DNA of 64,000 nucleotides, from the NCBI GenBank assembly GCA_037893245.1, contig JBAIAA010000874.1, forward strand, positions 62,001-126,000, given 5' to 3'. Positions 51,893 through 63,897 of this stretch are shown in pieces; positions within the stretch are counted from its first letter, which is position 1, and every line of letters begins with the position of its first letter. The notes beneath the pieces were generated by a model. The model did not search any database and was not told the origin of the DNA. It saw only the letters and a list, made by a program, of their open reading frames with translations. Origin of the DNA: Crossaster papposus. Its lineage: Eukaryota; Echinodermata; Asteroidea; Velatida; Solasteridae. Made by a program: the position numbers and the translations under genes.

Positions 51893-52450
51893 GATTTGGT
51901 CTACAATCGGCATATCCCTACTACTACATATTTAAGATTTGGTCTACAATCGGCATATCCCTACTACTACATATTTAAGATTTGGTCTACAATCGGCATA
52001 TCCCTACTACTACATATTTAAGATTTGGTCTACAATTGGCATATCCCTACTACTACATATTTAAGATTTGGTCTACAATCGGCATATCCCTACTACTACA
52101 TATTTAAGATTTGGTCTACAATCGGCATATCCCTACTACTACATATTTAAGATTTGGTCTACAATCGGCATATCCCTACTACTACATATTTAAGATTTGG
52201 TCTACAATCGGCATATCCCTACTACTACATATTTAAGATTTGGTCTACAATCGGCATATCCCTACTACTACATATTTAAGATTTGGTCTACAATCGGCAT
52301 ATCCCTACTACTACATATTTAAGATTTGGTCTACAATCGGCATATCCCTACTACTACATATTTAAGATTTGTCTACAATCGGCATATCCCTACTACTAAA
52401 TATTTAAGATTTGGTCTACAATTGGCATATCCCTACTACTACATTTTTAA

Positions 52451-52561
52451 CTCGAGGGCTTGTTCCCACATCAGGTGTTTATTTCTACTGCACACTTCTT
52501 TCCCTTTACATAATAATAAATGTGAGTTTGTTTTGTTATCAGATCAAATTGATTTTTTTAA
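52451..52561 (+). repeat. 111-bp insert, copy 48 (TTGATTTT end)
   Basis: Duplicate of copy 44 at 2,339 bp with the same odd monomers before it. Confidence 0.93.
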
Positions 52562-52819
52562 GATTTGGTCTACAATCGGCATATCCCTACTACTACATAT
52601 TTAAGATTTGGTCTACAATCGGCATATCCCTACTACTACATATTTAAGATTTGGTCTACAATCGGCATATCCCTACTACTACATATTTAAGATTTGGTCC
52701 ACAATCGGCATATCCCTACTACTACATATTTAAGATTTGGTCTACAATCGGCATATCCCTACTACTACATATTTAAGATTTGGTCTACAATCGGCATATC
52801 CCTACTACTACATATTTAA

Positions 52820-52930
52820 CTCGAGGGCTTGTTCCCACATCAGGTGTTTATTTCTACTGCACACTTCTTTCCCTTTACATAATAATAAATGTGAGTTTGT
52901 TTTGTTATCAGATCAAATTGATTTTTTTAA
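52820..52930 (+). repeat. 111-bp insert, copy 49 (TTGATTTT end)
   Basis: Duplicate of copy 45 at 2,339 bp. CATATCACTAC follows. Confidence 0.93.
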
Positions 52931-53019
52931 GATTTGGTCTACAATCGGCATATCACTACTACTACATATTTAAGATTTGGTCTACAATCGGCATATCCCT
53001 ACTACTACATATTTAAGAT

Positions 53020-53982
53020 TTGGTCTACAATCGGCATATCCCTACTACTACATATTTAAGATTTGGTCTACAATCGGCATATCCCTACTACTACATATTT
53101 AAGATTTGGTCTACAATCGGCATATCCCTACTACTACATATTTAAGATTTGGTCTACAATCGCCATATCCCTACTACTACATATTTAAGATTTGGTCTAC
53201 AATCGTCATATCCCTACTACTACATATTTAAGATTTGGTCTACAATCGGCATATCCCTACTACTACATATTTAAGATTTGGTCTACAATCGGCATATCCC
53301 TACTACTACATATTTAAGATTTAGTCTACAATCGGCATATCCCTACTACTACATATTTCAGATTTGGTCTACAATCGGCATATCCCTACTACTACATATT
53401 TCAGATTTGGTCTACAATCGGCATATCCCTACTACTACATATTTAAGATTTAGTCTACAATCGGCATATCCCTACTACTACATATTTCAGATTTGGTCTA
53501 CAATCGGCATATCCCTACTACTACATATTTCAGATTTGGTCTACAATCGGCATATCCCTACTACAATCGGCATATCCCTACTACTACATATTTCAGATTT
53601 GGTCTACAATCGGCATATCCCTACTACTACATATTTAAGATTTAGTCTACAATCGGCATATCCCTACTACTACATATTTAAGATTTTGTCTACAATCGGC
53701 ATATCCCTACTACTACATATTTAAGATTTGGTCTACAATCGGCATATCCCTACTACTACATATTTAAGATTTGGTCTACAATCGGCATATCCCTACTACT
53801 ACATATTTAAGATTTGGTCTACAATCGGCATATCCCTACTACTACATATTTAAGATTTGGTCTACAATCGGCATATCCCTACTACTACATATTTAAGATT
53901 TGGTCTACAATCGGCATATCCCTACTACTACATATTTAAGATTTGGTCTACAATCGGCATATCCCTACTACTACATATTTAA
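53020..53982 (+). repeat. Irregular monomer block, 24 copies plus a 20-bp stub
   Basis: Contains CGCCATATCC and CGTCATATCC variants and a run in which one monomer with TTTAGTCTAC is followed by two ending TTTCAG, a three-monomer pattern (129 bp) repeated at about 53.31-53.64 kb. A 20-bp truncated monomer lies at 53541-53560. TTTCAG removes the TAA stop, which is why a 148-codon open frame (53278-53724) exists here. I do not regard it as a gene. Confidence 0.92.
53541..53560 (+). repeat. Truncated 20-bp monomer
   Basis: CTACAATCGGCATATCCCTA is followed directly by another CTACAATCGG. The remaining 23 bp of the monomer are missing. CTAC occurs at both ends of the lost segment, so the junction fits deletion or exchange at 4-bp microhomology. 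The 20-bp excess exactly explains the spacing between copies 49 and 50. Confidence 0.93.
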
Positions 53983-54093
53983 CTCGAGGGCTTGTTCCCA
54001 CATCAGGTGTTTATTTCTACTGCACACTTCTTTCCCTTTACATAATAATACATGTGAGTTTGTTTTGTTATCAGATCAAATTGAGTTTTTTAA
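53983..54093 (+). repeat. 111-bp insert, copy 50 (AATACATG subtype)
   Basis: Last AATACATG copy. The monomer after it has CAATTGGC. Confidence 0.93.
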
Positions 54094-55383
54094 GATTTGG
54101 TCTACAATTGGCATATCCCTACTACTACATATTTAAGATTTGGTCTACAATCGGCATATCCCTACTACTACATATTTAAGATTTGGTCTACAATCGGCAT
54201 ATCCCTACTACTACATATTTAAGATTTGGTCTACAATCGGTATATCCCTACTACTACATATTTAAGATTTGGTCTACAATCGTCATATCCCTACTACTAC
54301 ATATTTAAGATTTGGTCTACAATCGGCATATCCCTACTACTACATATTTAAGATTTGGTCTACAATCGGCATATCCCTACTACTACATATTTAAGATTTG
54401 GTCTACAATCGGCATATCCCTACTACTACATATTTAAGATTTGGTCTACAATCGGCATATCCCTACTACTACATATTTCAGATTTGGTCTACAATCGGCA
54501 TATCCCTACTACTACATATTTAAGATTTGGTCTACAATCGGCATATCCCTACTACTACATATTTCAGATTTGGTCTACAATCGGCATATCCCTACTACTA
54601 CATATTTAAGATTTGGTCTACAATCGGCATATCCCTACTACTACATATTTAAGATTTTGTCTACAATCGGCATATCCCTACTACTACATAATTTAAGATT
54701 TGGTCTACAATCGGCATATCCCTACTACTACATATTTAAGATTTGGTCTACAATCGGCATATCCCTACTACTACATATTTAAGATTTGGTCTACAATCGG
54801 CATATCCCTACTACTACATATTTAAGATTTGGTCTACAATCGGCATATCCCTACTACTACATATTTAAGATTTGGTCTACAATCGGCATATCCCTACTAC
54901 TACATATTTAAGATTTGGTCTACAATCGGCATATCCCTACTACTACATATTTAAGATTTGGTCTACAATCGGCATATCCCTACTACTACATATTTAAGAT
55001 TTGGTCTACAATCGGCATATCCCTACTACTACATATTTAAGATTTGGTCTACAATCGGGATATCCCTACTACTACATATTTCAGATTTGTCTACAATCGG
55101 CATATCCCTACTACTACATATTTCAGATTTGGTCTACAATCGGCATATCCCTACTACTACATATTTCAGATTTGGTCTACAATCGGCATATCCCTACTAC
55201 TACATATTTAAGATTTGGTCTACAATCGGCATATCCCTACTACTACATATTTAAGATTTGGTCTACAATCGGCATATCCCTACTACTACATATTTAAGAT
55301 TTGGTCTACAATCGGCATATCCCTACTACTACATATTTAAGATTTGGTCTACAATCGGCATATCCCTACTACTACATATTTAA
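54094..55383 (+). repeat. Monomer block, 30 copies, TTTCAG-rich
   Basis: Monomers with CGGTATATCC, CGTCATATCC, several TTTCAG, one extra A (ACATAATTTAAG near 54690) and one missing G (CAGATTTGTCTAC near 55089). The +1 and -1 cancel, so the spacing is an exact 30 monomers. It resembles 53.2-53.7 kb. Confidence 0.92.
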
Positions 55384-55495
55384 CTCGAGGGCTTGTTCCC
55401 ACATCAGGTGTTTATTTCTACTGCACACTTCTTTCCTTTTATATAATAATAAATGTGAGTTTGTTTTGTTATCAGATCAAATTGAGTTTTTTTAA
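55384..55495 (+). repeat. 112-bp insert, copy 51 (seven-T end)
   Basis: CTTTCCTTTTATATAATAAT (two changes) and an extra T in the right-hand run. Confidence 0.93.
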
Positions 55496-56269
55496 GATTT
55501 GGTCTACAATCGGCATATCCCTACTACTACATATTTAAGATTTGGTCTACAATCGGCATATCCCTACTACTACATATTTAAGATTTGGTCTACAATCGGC
55601 ATATCCCTACTACTACATATTTAAGATTTGGTCTACAATCGGCATATCCCTACTACTACATATTTAAGATTTGGTCTACAATCGGCATATCCCTACTACT
55701 ACACATTTAAGATTTGGTCTACAATCGGCATATCCCTACTACTACATATTTAAGATTTGGTATACAATCGGCATATCCCTACTACTACACATTTAAGATT
55801 TGGTCTACAATCGGCATATCCCTACTACTACATATTTAAGATTTGGTCTACAATCGGCATATCCCTACTACTACATATTTAAGATTTGGTCTACAATCGG
55901 CATATCCCTACTACTACATATTTAAGATTTGGTCTACAATCGGCATATCCCTACTACTACACATTTAAGATTTGGTCTACAATCGGCATATCCCTACTAC
56001 TACATATTTAAGATTTGGTCTACAATCGGCATATCCCTACTACTACATATTTAAGATTTGGTCTACAATCGGCATATCCCTACTACTACATATTTAAGAT
56101 TTGGTCTACAATCGGCATATCCCTACTACTACATATTTAAGATTTGGTCTACAATCGGCATATCCCTACTACTACATATTTAAGATTTGGTCTACAATCG
56201 GCATATCCCTACTACTACATATTTAAGATTTGGTCTACAATCGGCATATCCCTACTACTACATATTTAA

Positions 56270-56381
56270 CTCGAGGGCTTGTTCCCACATCAGGTGTTTA
56301 TTTCTACTGCACACTTCTTTCCCTTTACATAATAATAAATGTGAGTTTGTTTTGTTATCAGATCAAATTGAGTTTTTTTAA
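56270..56381 (+). repeat. 112-bp insert, copy 52 (seven-T end)
   Basis: Extra T in the right-hand run. The preceding 18 monomers include several with CTACACATTTAAG. Confidence 0.93.
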
Positions 56382-56768
56382 GATTTGGTCTACAATCGGC
56401 ATATCCCTACTACTACATATTTAAGATTTGGTCTACAATCGGCATATCCCTACTACTACATATTTAAGATTTGGTCTACAATCGGCATATCCCTACTACT
56501 ACATATTTAATATTTGGTCTACAATCGGCATATCCCTACTACTACATATTTAAGATTTGGTCTACAATCGGCATATCCCTACTACTACATATTTAAGATT
56601 TGGTCTACAATCGGCATATCCCTACTACTACATATTTAAGATTTGGTCTACAATCGGCATATCCCTACTACTACATATTTAAGATTTGGTCTACAATCGG
56701 CATATCCCTACTACTACATATTTAAGATTTGGTCTACAGTCGGCATATCCCTACTACTACATATTTAA

Positions 56769-56879
56769 CTCGAGGGCTTGTTCCCACATCAGGTGTTTAT
56801 TTCTACTGCACACTTCTTTCCCTTTACATAATAATAAATGTGAGTTTGTTTTGTTATCAGATCAAATTGAGTTTTTTAA
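56769..56879 (+). repeat. 111-bp insert, copy 53
   Basis: Reference core. The last monomer before it has TCTACAGTCGG. It is the last insert before the longest insert-free run. Confidence 0.93.
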
Positions 56880-59800
56880 GATTTGGTCTACAATCGGCAT
56901 ATCCCTACTACTACATATTTAAGATTTGGTCTACAATCGGCATATCCCTACTACTACATATTTAAGATTTGGTCTACAATCGGCATATCCCTACTACTAC
57001 ATATTTAAGATTTGGTCTACAATAGGCTTATCCCTACTACTACATATTTAAGATTTGGTCTACAATCGGCATATCCCTACTACTACATATTTAAGATTTG
57101 GTCTACAATCGGCATATCCCTACTACTACATATTTAAGATTTGGTCTACAATCGGCATATCCCTACTACTACATATTTAAGATTTGGTCTACAATCGGCA
57201 TATCCCTACTACTACATATTTAAGATTTGGTCTACAATCGGCATATCCCTACTACTACATATTTAAGATTTGGTCTACAATCTGCATATCCCTACTACTA
57301 CATATTTAAGATTTGGTCTACAATCGGCATATCCCTACTACTACATATTTAAGATTTGGTCTACAATCGGCATATCCCTACTACTACATATTTAAGATTT
57401 GGTCTACAATCGGCATATCCCTACTACTACATATTTAAGATTTGGTCTACAATCGGCATATCCCTACTACTACATATTTCAGATTTGGTCTACAATCGGC
57501 ATATCCCTACTACTACATATTTCAGATTTGGTCTACAATCGGCATATCCCTACTACTACATATTTAAGATTTGGTCTACAATCGACATATCCCTACTACT
57601 ACATATTTAAGATTTGGTCTACAATCGGCATATCCCTACTACTACATATTTAAGATTTGGTCTACAATCGGCATATCCCTACTACTACATATTTAAGATT
57701 TGGTCTACAATCGGCATATCCCTACTACTACATATTTAAGATTTGGTCTACAATCGGCATATCCATACTACTACATATTTAAGATTTGGTCTACAATCGG
57801 CATATCCCTACTACTACATATTTAAGATTTGGTCTACAATCGGCATATCCCTACTACTACATATTTAAGATTTGGTCTACAATCGGCATATCCCTACTAC
57901 TACTACATATTTAAGATTTGGTCTACAATCGGCATATCCCTACTACTACATATTTAAGATTTGGTCTACAATCGGCATATCCCTACTACTACATATTTAA
58001 GATTTGGTCTACAATCGGCATATCCCTACTACTACATATTTAAGATTTGGTCTACAATCGGCATATCCCAACTACTACATATTTAAGATTTGGTCTACAA
58101 TCGGCATATCCCTACTACTACATATTTAAGATTTGGTCTACAATCGGCATATCCCTACTACTACATATTTAAGATTTGGTCTACAATCGGCATATCCCTA
58201 CTACTACATATTTAAGATTTGGTCTACAATCGGCATATCCCTACTACTACATATTTAAGATTTGGTCTACAATCGGCATATCCCTACTACTACATATTTA
58301 AGATTTGGTCTACAATCGGCATATCCCTACTACTACATATTTAAGATTTGGTCTACAATCTGCATATCCCTACTACTACATATTTAAGATTTGGTCTACA
58401 ATCGGCATATCCCTACTACTACATATTTAAGATTTGGTCTACAATCGGCATATCCCTACTACTACATATTTAAGATTTGGTCTACAATCGGCATATCCCT
58501 ACTACTACATATTTAAGATTTGGTCTACAATCGGCATATCCCTACTACTACATATTTCAGATTTGGTCTACAATCGGCATATCCCTACTACTACATATTT
58601 CAGATTTGGTCTACAATCGGCATATCCCTACTACTACATATTTAAGATTTGGTCTACAATCGACATATCCCTACTACTACATATTTAAGATTTGGTCTAC
58701 AATCGGCATATCCCTACTACTACATATTTAAGATTTGGTCTACAATCGGCATATCCCTACTACTACATATTTAAGATTTGGTCTACAATCGGCATATCCC
58801 TACTACTACATATTTAAGATTTGGTCTACAATCGGCATATCCATACTACTACATATTTAAGATTTGGTCTACAATCGGCATATCCCTACTACTACATATT
58901 TAAGATTTGGTCTACAATCGGCATATCCCTACTACTACATATTTAAGATTTGGTCTACAATCGGCATATCCCTACTACTACTACTACATATTTAAGATTT
59001 GGTCTACAATCGGCATATCCCTACTACTACATATTTAAGATTTGGTCTACAATCGGCATATCCCTACTACTACATATTTAAGATTTGGTCTACAATCGGC
59101 ATATCCCTACTACTACATATTTAAGATTTGGTCTACAATCGGCATATCCCAACTACTACATATTTAAGATTTGGTCTACAATCGGCATATCCCTACTACT
59201 ACATATTTAAGATTTGGTCTACAATCGGCATATCCCTACTACTACTACATATTTAAGATTTGGTCTACAATCGGCATATCCCTACTACTACATATTTAAC
59301 ATTTGGTCTACAATCGGCATATCCCTACTACTACATATTTAAGATTTGGTCTACAATCGGCATATCCCTACTACTACATATTTAAGCTTTTGTCTACAAT
59401 CGGCATATCCCTACTACTACATATTTAAGATTTGGTCTACAATCGGCATATCCCTACTACTACATATTTAAGATTTGGTCTACAATCGGCATATCCCTAC
59501 TACTACATATTTAAGATTTGGTCTACAATCGGCATATCCCTACTACTACATATTTAAGATTTGGTCTACAATCGGCATATCCCTACTACTACATATTTAA
59601 GATTTGGTCTACAATCGGCATATCCCTACTACTACATATTTAAGATTTGGTCTACAATCGGCATATCCCTACTACTACATATTTAAGATTTGGTCTACAA
59701 TCGGCATATCCCTACTACTACATATTTAAGATTTGGTCTACAATCGGCATATCCCAACTACTACATATTTAAGATTTGGTCTACAATCGGCATATCCCTA

Positions 59801-62446
59801 CTACTACATATTTAAGATTTGGTCTACAATCGGCATATCCCTACTACTACATATTTAAGATTTGGTCTACAATCGGCATATCCCTACTACTACATATTTA
59901 AGATTTGGTCTACAATCGGCATATCCCTACTACTACATATTTACAATTTGGTCTACAATCGGCATATCCCTACTACTACATATTTAAGATTTGGTCTACA
60001 ATCGGCATATCCCTACTACTACATATTTAAGATTTGGTCTACAATCGGCATATCCCTACAACTACATATTTAAGATTTGGTCTACAATCGGCATATCCCC
60101 ACTACTACATATTTAAGATTTGGTCTACAATCGGCATATCCCTACTACTACATATTTAAGATTTGGTCTACAATCTGCATATCCCTACTACTACATATTT
60201 AAGATTTGGTCTACAATCGGCATATCCCTACTACTACATATTTAAGATTTGGTCTACAATCGGCATATCCCTACTACTACATATTTAAGATTTGGTCTAC
60301 AATCGGCATATCCATACTACTACATTTTTAAGATTTGGTCTACAATCGGCATATCCCTACTACTACATATTTAAGATTTGGTCTACAATCGGCATATCCC
60401 TACTACTATATATTTAAGATTTGGTCTACAATCGGCATATCCCTACTACTACATATTTAAGATTTGGTCTACAATCGACATATCCCTACTACTACATATT
60501 TAAGATTTGGTCTACAATCGGCATATCCCTACTACTACATATTTAAGATTTGGTCTACAATCGGCATATCCCTACTACTACATATTTAAGATTGGTCTAC
60601 AATCGGCATATCCCTACTACTACATATTTAAGATTTGGTCTACATTCGGCATATCCCTACTACTACATATTTAAGATTTGGTCTACAATCGGCATATCCC
60701 TACTACTACATATTTAAGATTTGGTCTACAATCGGCATATCCCTACTACTACATATTTAAGATTTGGTCTACAATCGGCATATCCCTACTACTACATATT
60801 TAAGATTTGGTCTACAATCGGCATATCCCTACTACTACATATTTAAGATTTGGTCTACAATCGGCATATCCCTACTACTACATATTTAAGATTTGGTCTA
60901 CAATCGGCATATCCCTACTACTACATATTTAAGATTTGGTCTACAATCGGCATATCCCTACTACTACATATTTAAGATTTGGTCTACAATCGGCATATCC
61001 CTACTACTACATATTTAAGATTTGGTCTACAATCGGCATATCCCTACTACTACATATTTAAGATTTGGTCTACAATCGGCATATCCCTACTACTACATAT
61101 TTAAGATTTGGTCTACAATCGGCATATCCCTACTACTACTACATATTTAAGATTTGGTCTACAATCGGCATATCCCTACTACTACATATTTAAGATTTGG
61201 TCTACAATCGGCATATCCCTACTACTACATATTTAAGATTTGGTCTACAATCGGCATATCCCTACTACTACATATTTAAGATTTGGTCTACAATCGGCAT
61301 ATCCCTACTACTACATATTTAAGATTTGGTCTACAATCGGCATATCCCAACTACTACATATTTAAGATTTGGTCTACAATCGGCATATCCCTACTACTAC
61401 ATATTTAAGATTTGGTCTACAATCGGCATATCCCAACTACTACATATTTAAGATTTGGTCTACAATCGGCATATCCCTACTACTACATATTTAAGATTTG
61501 GTCTACAATCGGCATATCCCTACTACTACATATTTAAGATTTGGTCTACAATCGGCATATCCCTACTACTACATATTTAAGATTTGGTCTACAATCGGCA
61601 TATCCCTACTACTACTACATATGTAAGATTTGGTCTACAATCGGCATATCCCTACTACTACATATTTAAGATTTGGTCTACAATCGGCATATCCCTACTA
61701 CTACATATTTAAGATTTGGTCTACAATCGGCATATCCCTACTACTACATATTTAAGATTTGGTCTACAATCGGCATATCCCTACTACTACATATTTACAA
61801 TTTGGTCTACAATCGGCATATCCCTACTACTACATATTTAAGATTTGGTCTACAATCGGCATATCCCTACTACTACTACATATTTAAGATTTGGTCTACA
61901 ATCGGCATATCCCTACTACTACATATTTAAGATTTGGTCTACAATCGGCATATCCCTACTACTACATATTTAAGATTTGGTCTACAATCGGCATATCCCT
62001 ACTACTACATATTTAAGATTTGGTCTACAATCGGCATATCCCTACTACTACATATTTAAGATTTGGTCTACAATCGGCATATCCCTACTACTACATATTT
62101 AAGATTTGGTCTACAATCGGCATATCCCTACTACTACATATTTAAGATTTGGTCTACAATCGGCATATCCCTACTACTACATATTTAAGATTTGGTCTAC
62201 AATCGGCATATCCCTACTACTACATATTTAAGATTTGGTCTACAATAGGCTTATCCCTACTACTACATATTTAAGATTTGGTATACAATCGGCATATCCC
62301 TACTACTACATATTTAAGATTTGGTCTACAATCGGCATATCCCTACTACTACATATTTAAGATTTGGTCTACAATCGGCCTATCCCTACTACTACATATT
62401 TAAGATTTGGTCTACAATCGGCATATCCCTACTACTACATATTTAA
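56880..62446 (+). repeat. Longest insert-free monomer block, 129 copies
   Basis: 5,567 bp = 129 monomers + 21 bp of CTA expansions (near 57901, 58978 with two extra, 59240, 61135, 61613 and 61872) - 1 bp (AAGATTGGTC near 60590). Contains a 1,078-bp repeat and scattered ATCCCAACTAC, ATCCATACTAC and AATCTGCATAT variants. AATAGGCTTATCC is found near both ends (57023 and 62247). Confidence 0.94.
57293..59448 (+). repeat. 1,078-bp higher-order duplication without inserts
   Basis: AATCTGCATAT (57293 to 58371), consecutive TTTCAG monomers (about 57480 to 58558) and ATCGACATAT (57585 to 58663) repeat at 1,078 bp = 25 monomers + 3 bp. The second copy gained a further CTA at its expansion, shifting later markers to 1,081 bp (ATCCCAACTAC 58070 to 59151). 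Confidence 0.88.
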
Positions 62447-62557
62447 CTCGAGGGCTTGTTCCCACATCAGGTGTTTATTTCTACTGCACACTTCTTTCCC
62501 TTTACATAATAATAAATGTGAGTTTGTTTTGTTATCAGATCAAATTGAGTTTTTTAA
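62447..62557 (+). repeat. 111-bp insert, copy 54
   Basis: Reference core. The monomer two before has ATCGGCCTATCCC. Confidence 0.93.
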
Positions 62558-63202
62558 GATTTGGTCTACAATCGGCATATCCCTACTACTACATATTTAA
62601 GATTTGGTCTACAATCGGCATATCCCTACTACTACATATTTAAGATTTGGTCTACAATCGGCATATCCCTACTACTACATATTTAAGATTTGGTCTACAA
62701 TCGGCATATCCCTACTACTACATATTTAAGATTTGGTCTACAATCGGCATATCCCTACTACTACATATTTAAGATTTGGTCTACAATCGGCATATCCCTA
62801 CTACTACATATTTAAGATTTGTTATACAATCGGCATATCCCTACTACTACATATTTAAGATTTGGTCTACAATCGGCATATCCCTACTACTACATAGTTA
62901 AGATTTGGTCTACAATCGGCATATCCCTACTACTACATATTTAAGATTTGGTCTACAATCGGCATATCCCTACTACTACATATTTAAGATTTGGTCTAAA
63001 ATCGGCATATCCCTACTACTACATATTTAAGATTTGGTCTACAATCGGCATATCCCTACTACTACATATTTAAGATTTGGTCTACAATCGGCATATCCCT
63101 ACTACTACATATTTAAGATTTGGTCTACAATCGGCATATCCCTACTACTACATATTTAAGATTTGGTCTACAATCGGCATATCCCTACTACTACATATTT
63201 AA

Positions 63203-63313
63203 CTCGAGGGCTTGTTCCCACATCAGGTGTTTATTTCTACTGCACACTTCTTTCCCTTTACATAATAATAAATGTGAGTTTGTTTTGTTATCAGATCAAA
63301 TTGAGTTTTTTAA
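63203..63313 (+). repeat. 111-bp insert, copy 55
   Basis: Fifteen monomers after copy 54. Reference core. Confidence 0.93.
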
Positions 63314-63786
63314 GATTTGGTCTACAATCGGCATATCCCTACTACTACATATTTAAGATTTGGTCTACAATCGGCATATCCCTACTACTACATATTTAAG
63401 ATTTGGTCTACAATCGGCATATCCCTACTACTACATATTTAAGATTTGGTCTACAATCGGCATATCCCTACTACTACATATTTAAGATTTGGTCTACAAT
63501 CGGCATATCCCTACTACTACATATTTACAATTTGGTCTACAATCGGCATATCCCTATTACTACATATTTAAGATTTGGTCTACAATCGGCATATCCCTAC
63601 TACTACATATTTAAGATTTGGTCTACAATCGGCATATCCCTACTACTACATATTTAAGATTTGGTCTACGATCGCCATATCCCTACTACTACATATTTAA
63701 GATTTGGTCTACAATCGGCATATCCCTACTACTACATATTTAAGATTTGGTCTACAATCGGCATATCCCTACTACTACATATTTAA

Positions 63787-63897
63787 CTCGAGGGCTTGTT
63801 CCCACATCAGGTGTTTATTTCTACTGCACACTTCTTTCCCTTTACATAATAATAAATGTGAGTTTGTTTTGTTATCAGATCAAATTGAGTTTTTTAA
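63787..63897 (+). repeat. 111-bp insert, copy 56
   Basis: Eleven monomers after copy 55. Reference core. Monomers continue to the right edge at 64000. Confidence 0.93.

Larger units (their letters stand above)
48342..53019 (+). repeat. 2,339-bp tandem duplication, nearly perfect
   Basis: Two units of 44 monomers and four inserts each. All rare variants recur at 2,339 bp: TTTACAATTT (about 48708), ATCCGTAC with CTA expansion (about 48818), ATCGGGATATCC (49159 to 51498), CATTTTTAAG (about 49307), TTTAATATTT, the one-base-short GATTTGTCTAC, CTAAATATTT, GGTCCAC and ATCACTAC. The one difference I noticed is T at 49577 against C at 51916. This is the youngest-looking large duplication in the window. 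Ends are approximate. Confidence 0.93.

Noticed and set aside
53278-53724. 148-codon open frame
   Set aside because: It is a repeat translation that stays open because TTTAAG became TTTCAG in neighbouring monomers. It has no protein-like composition beyond the tandem repeat.
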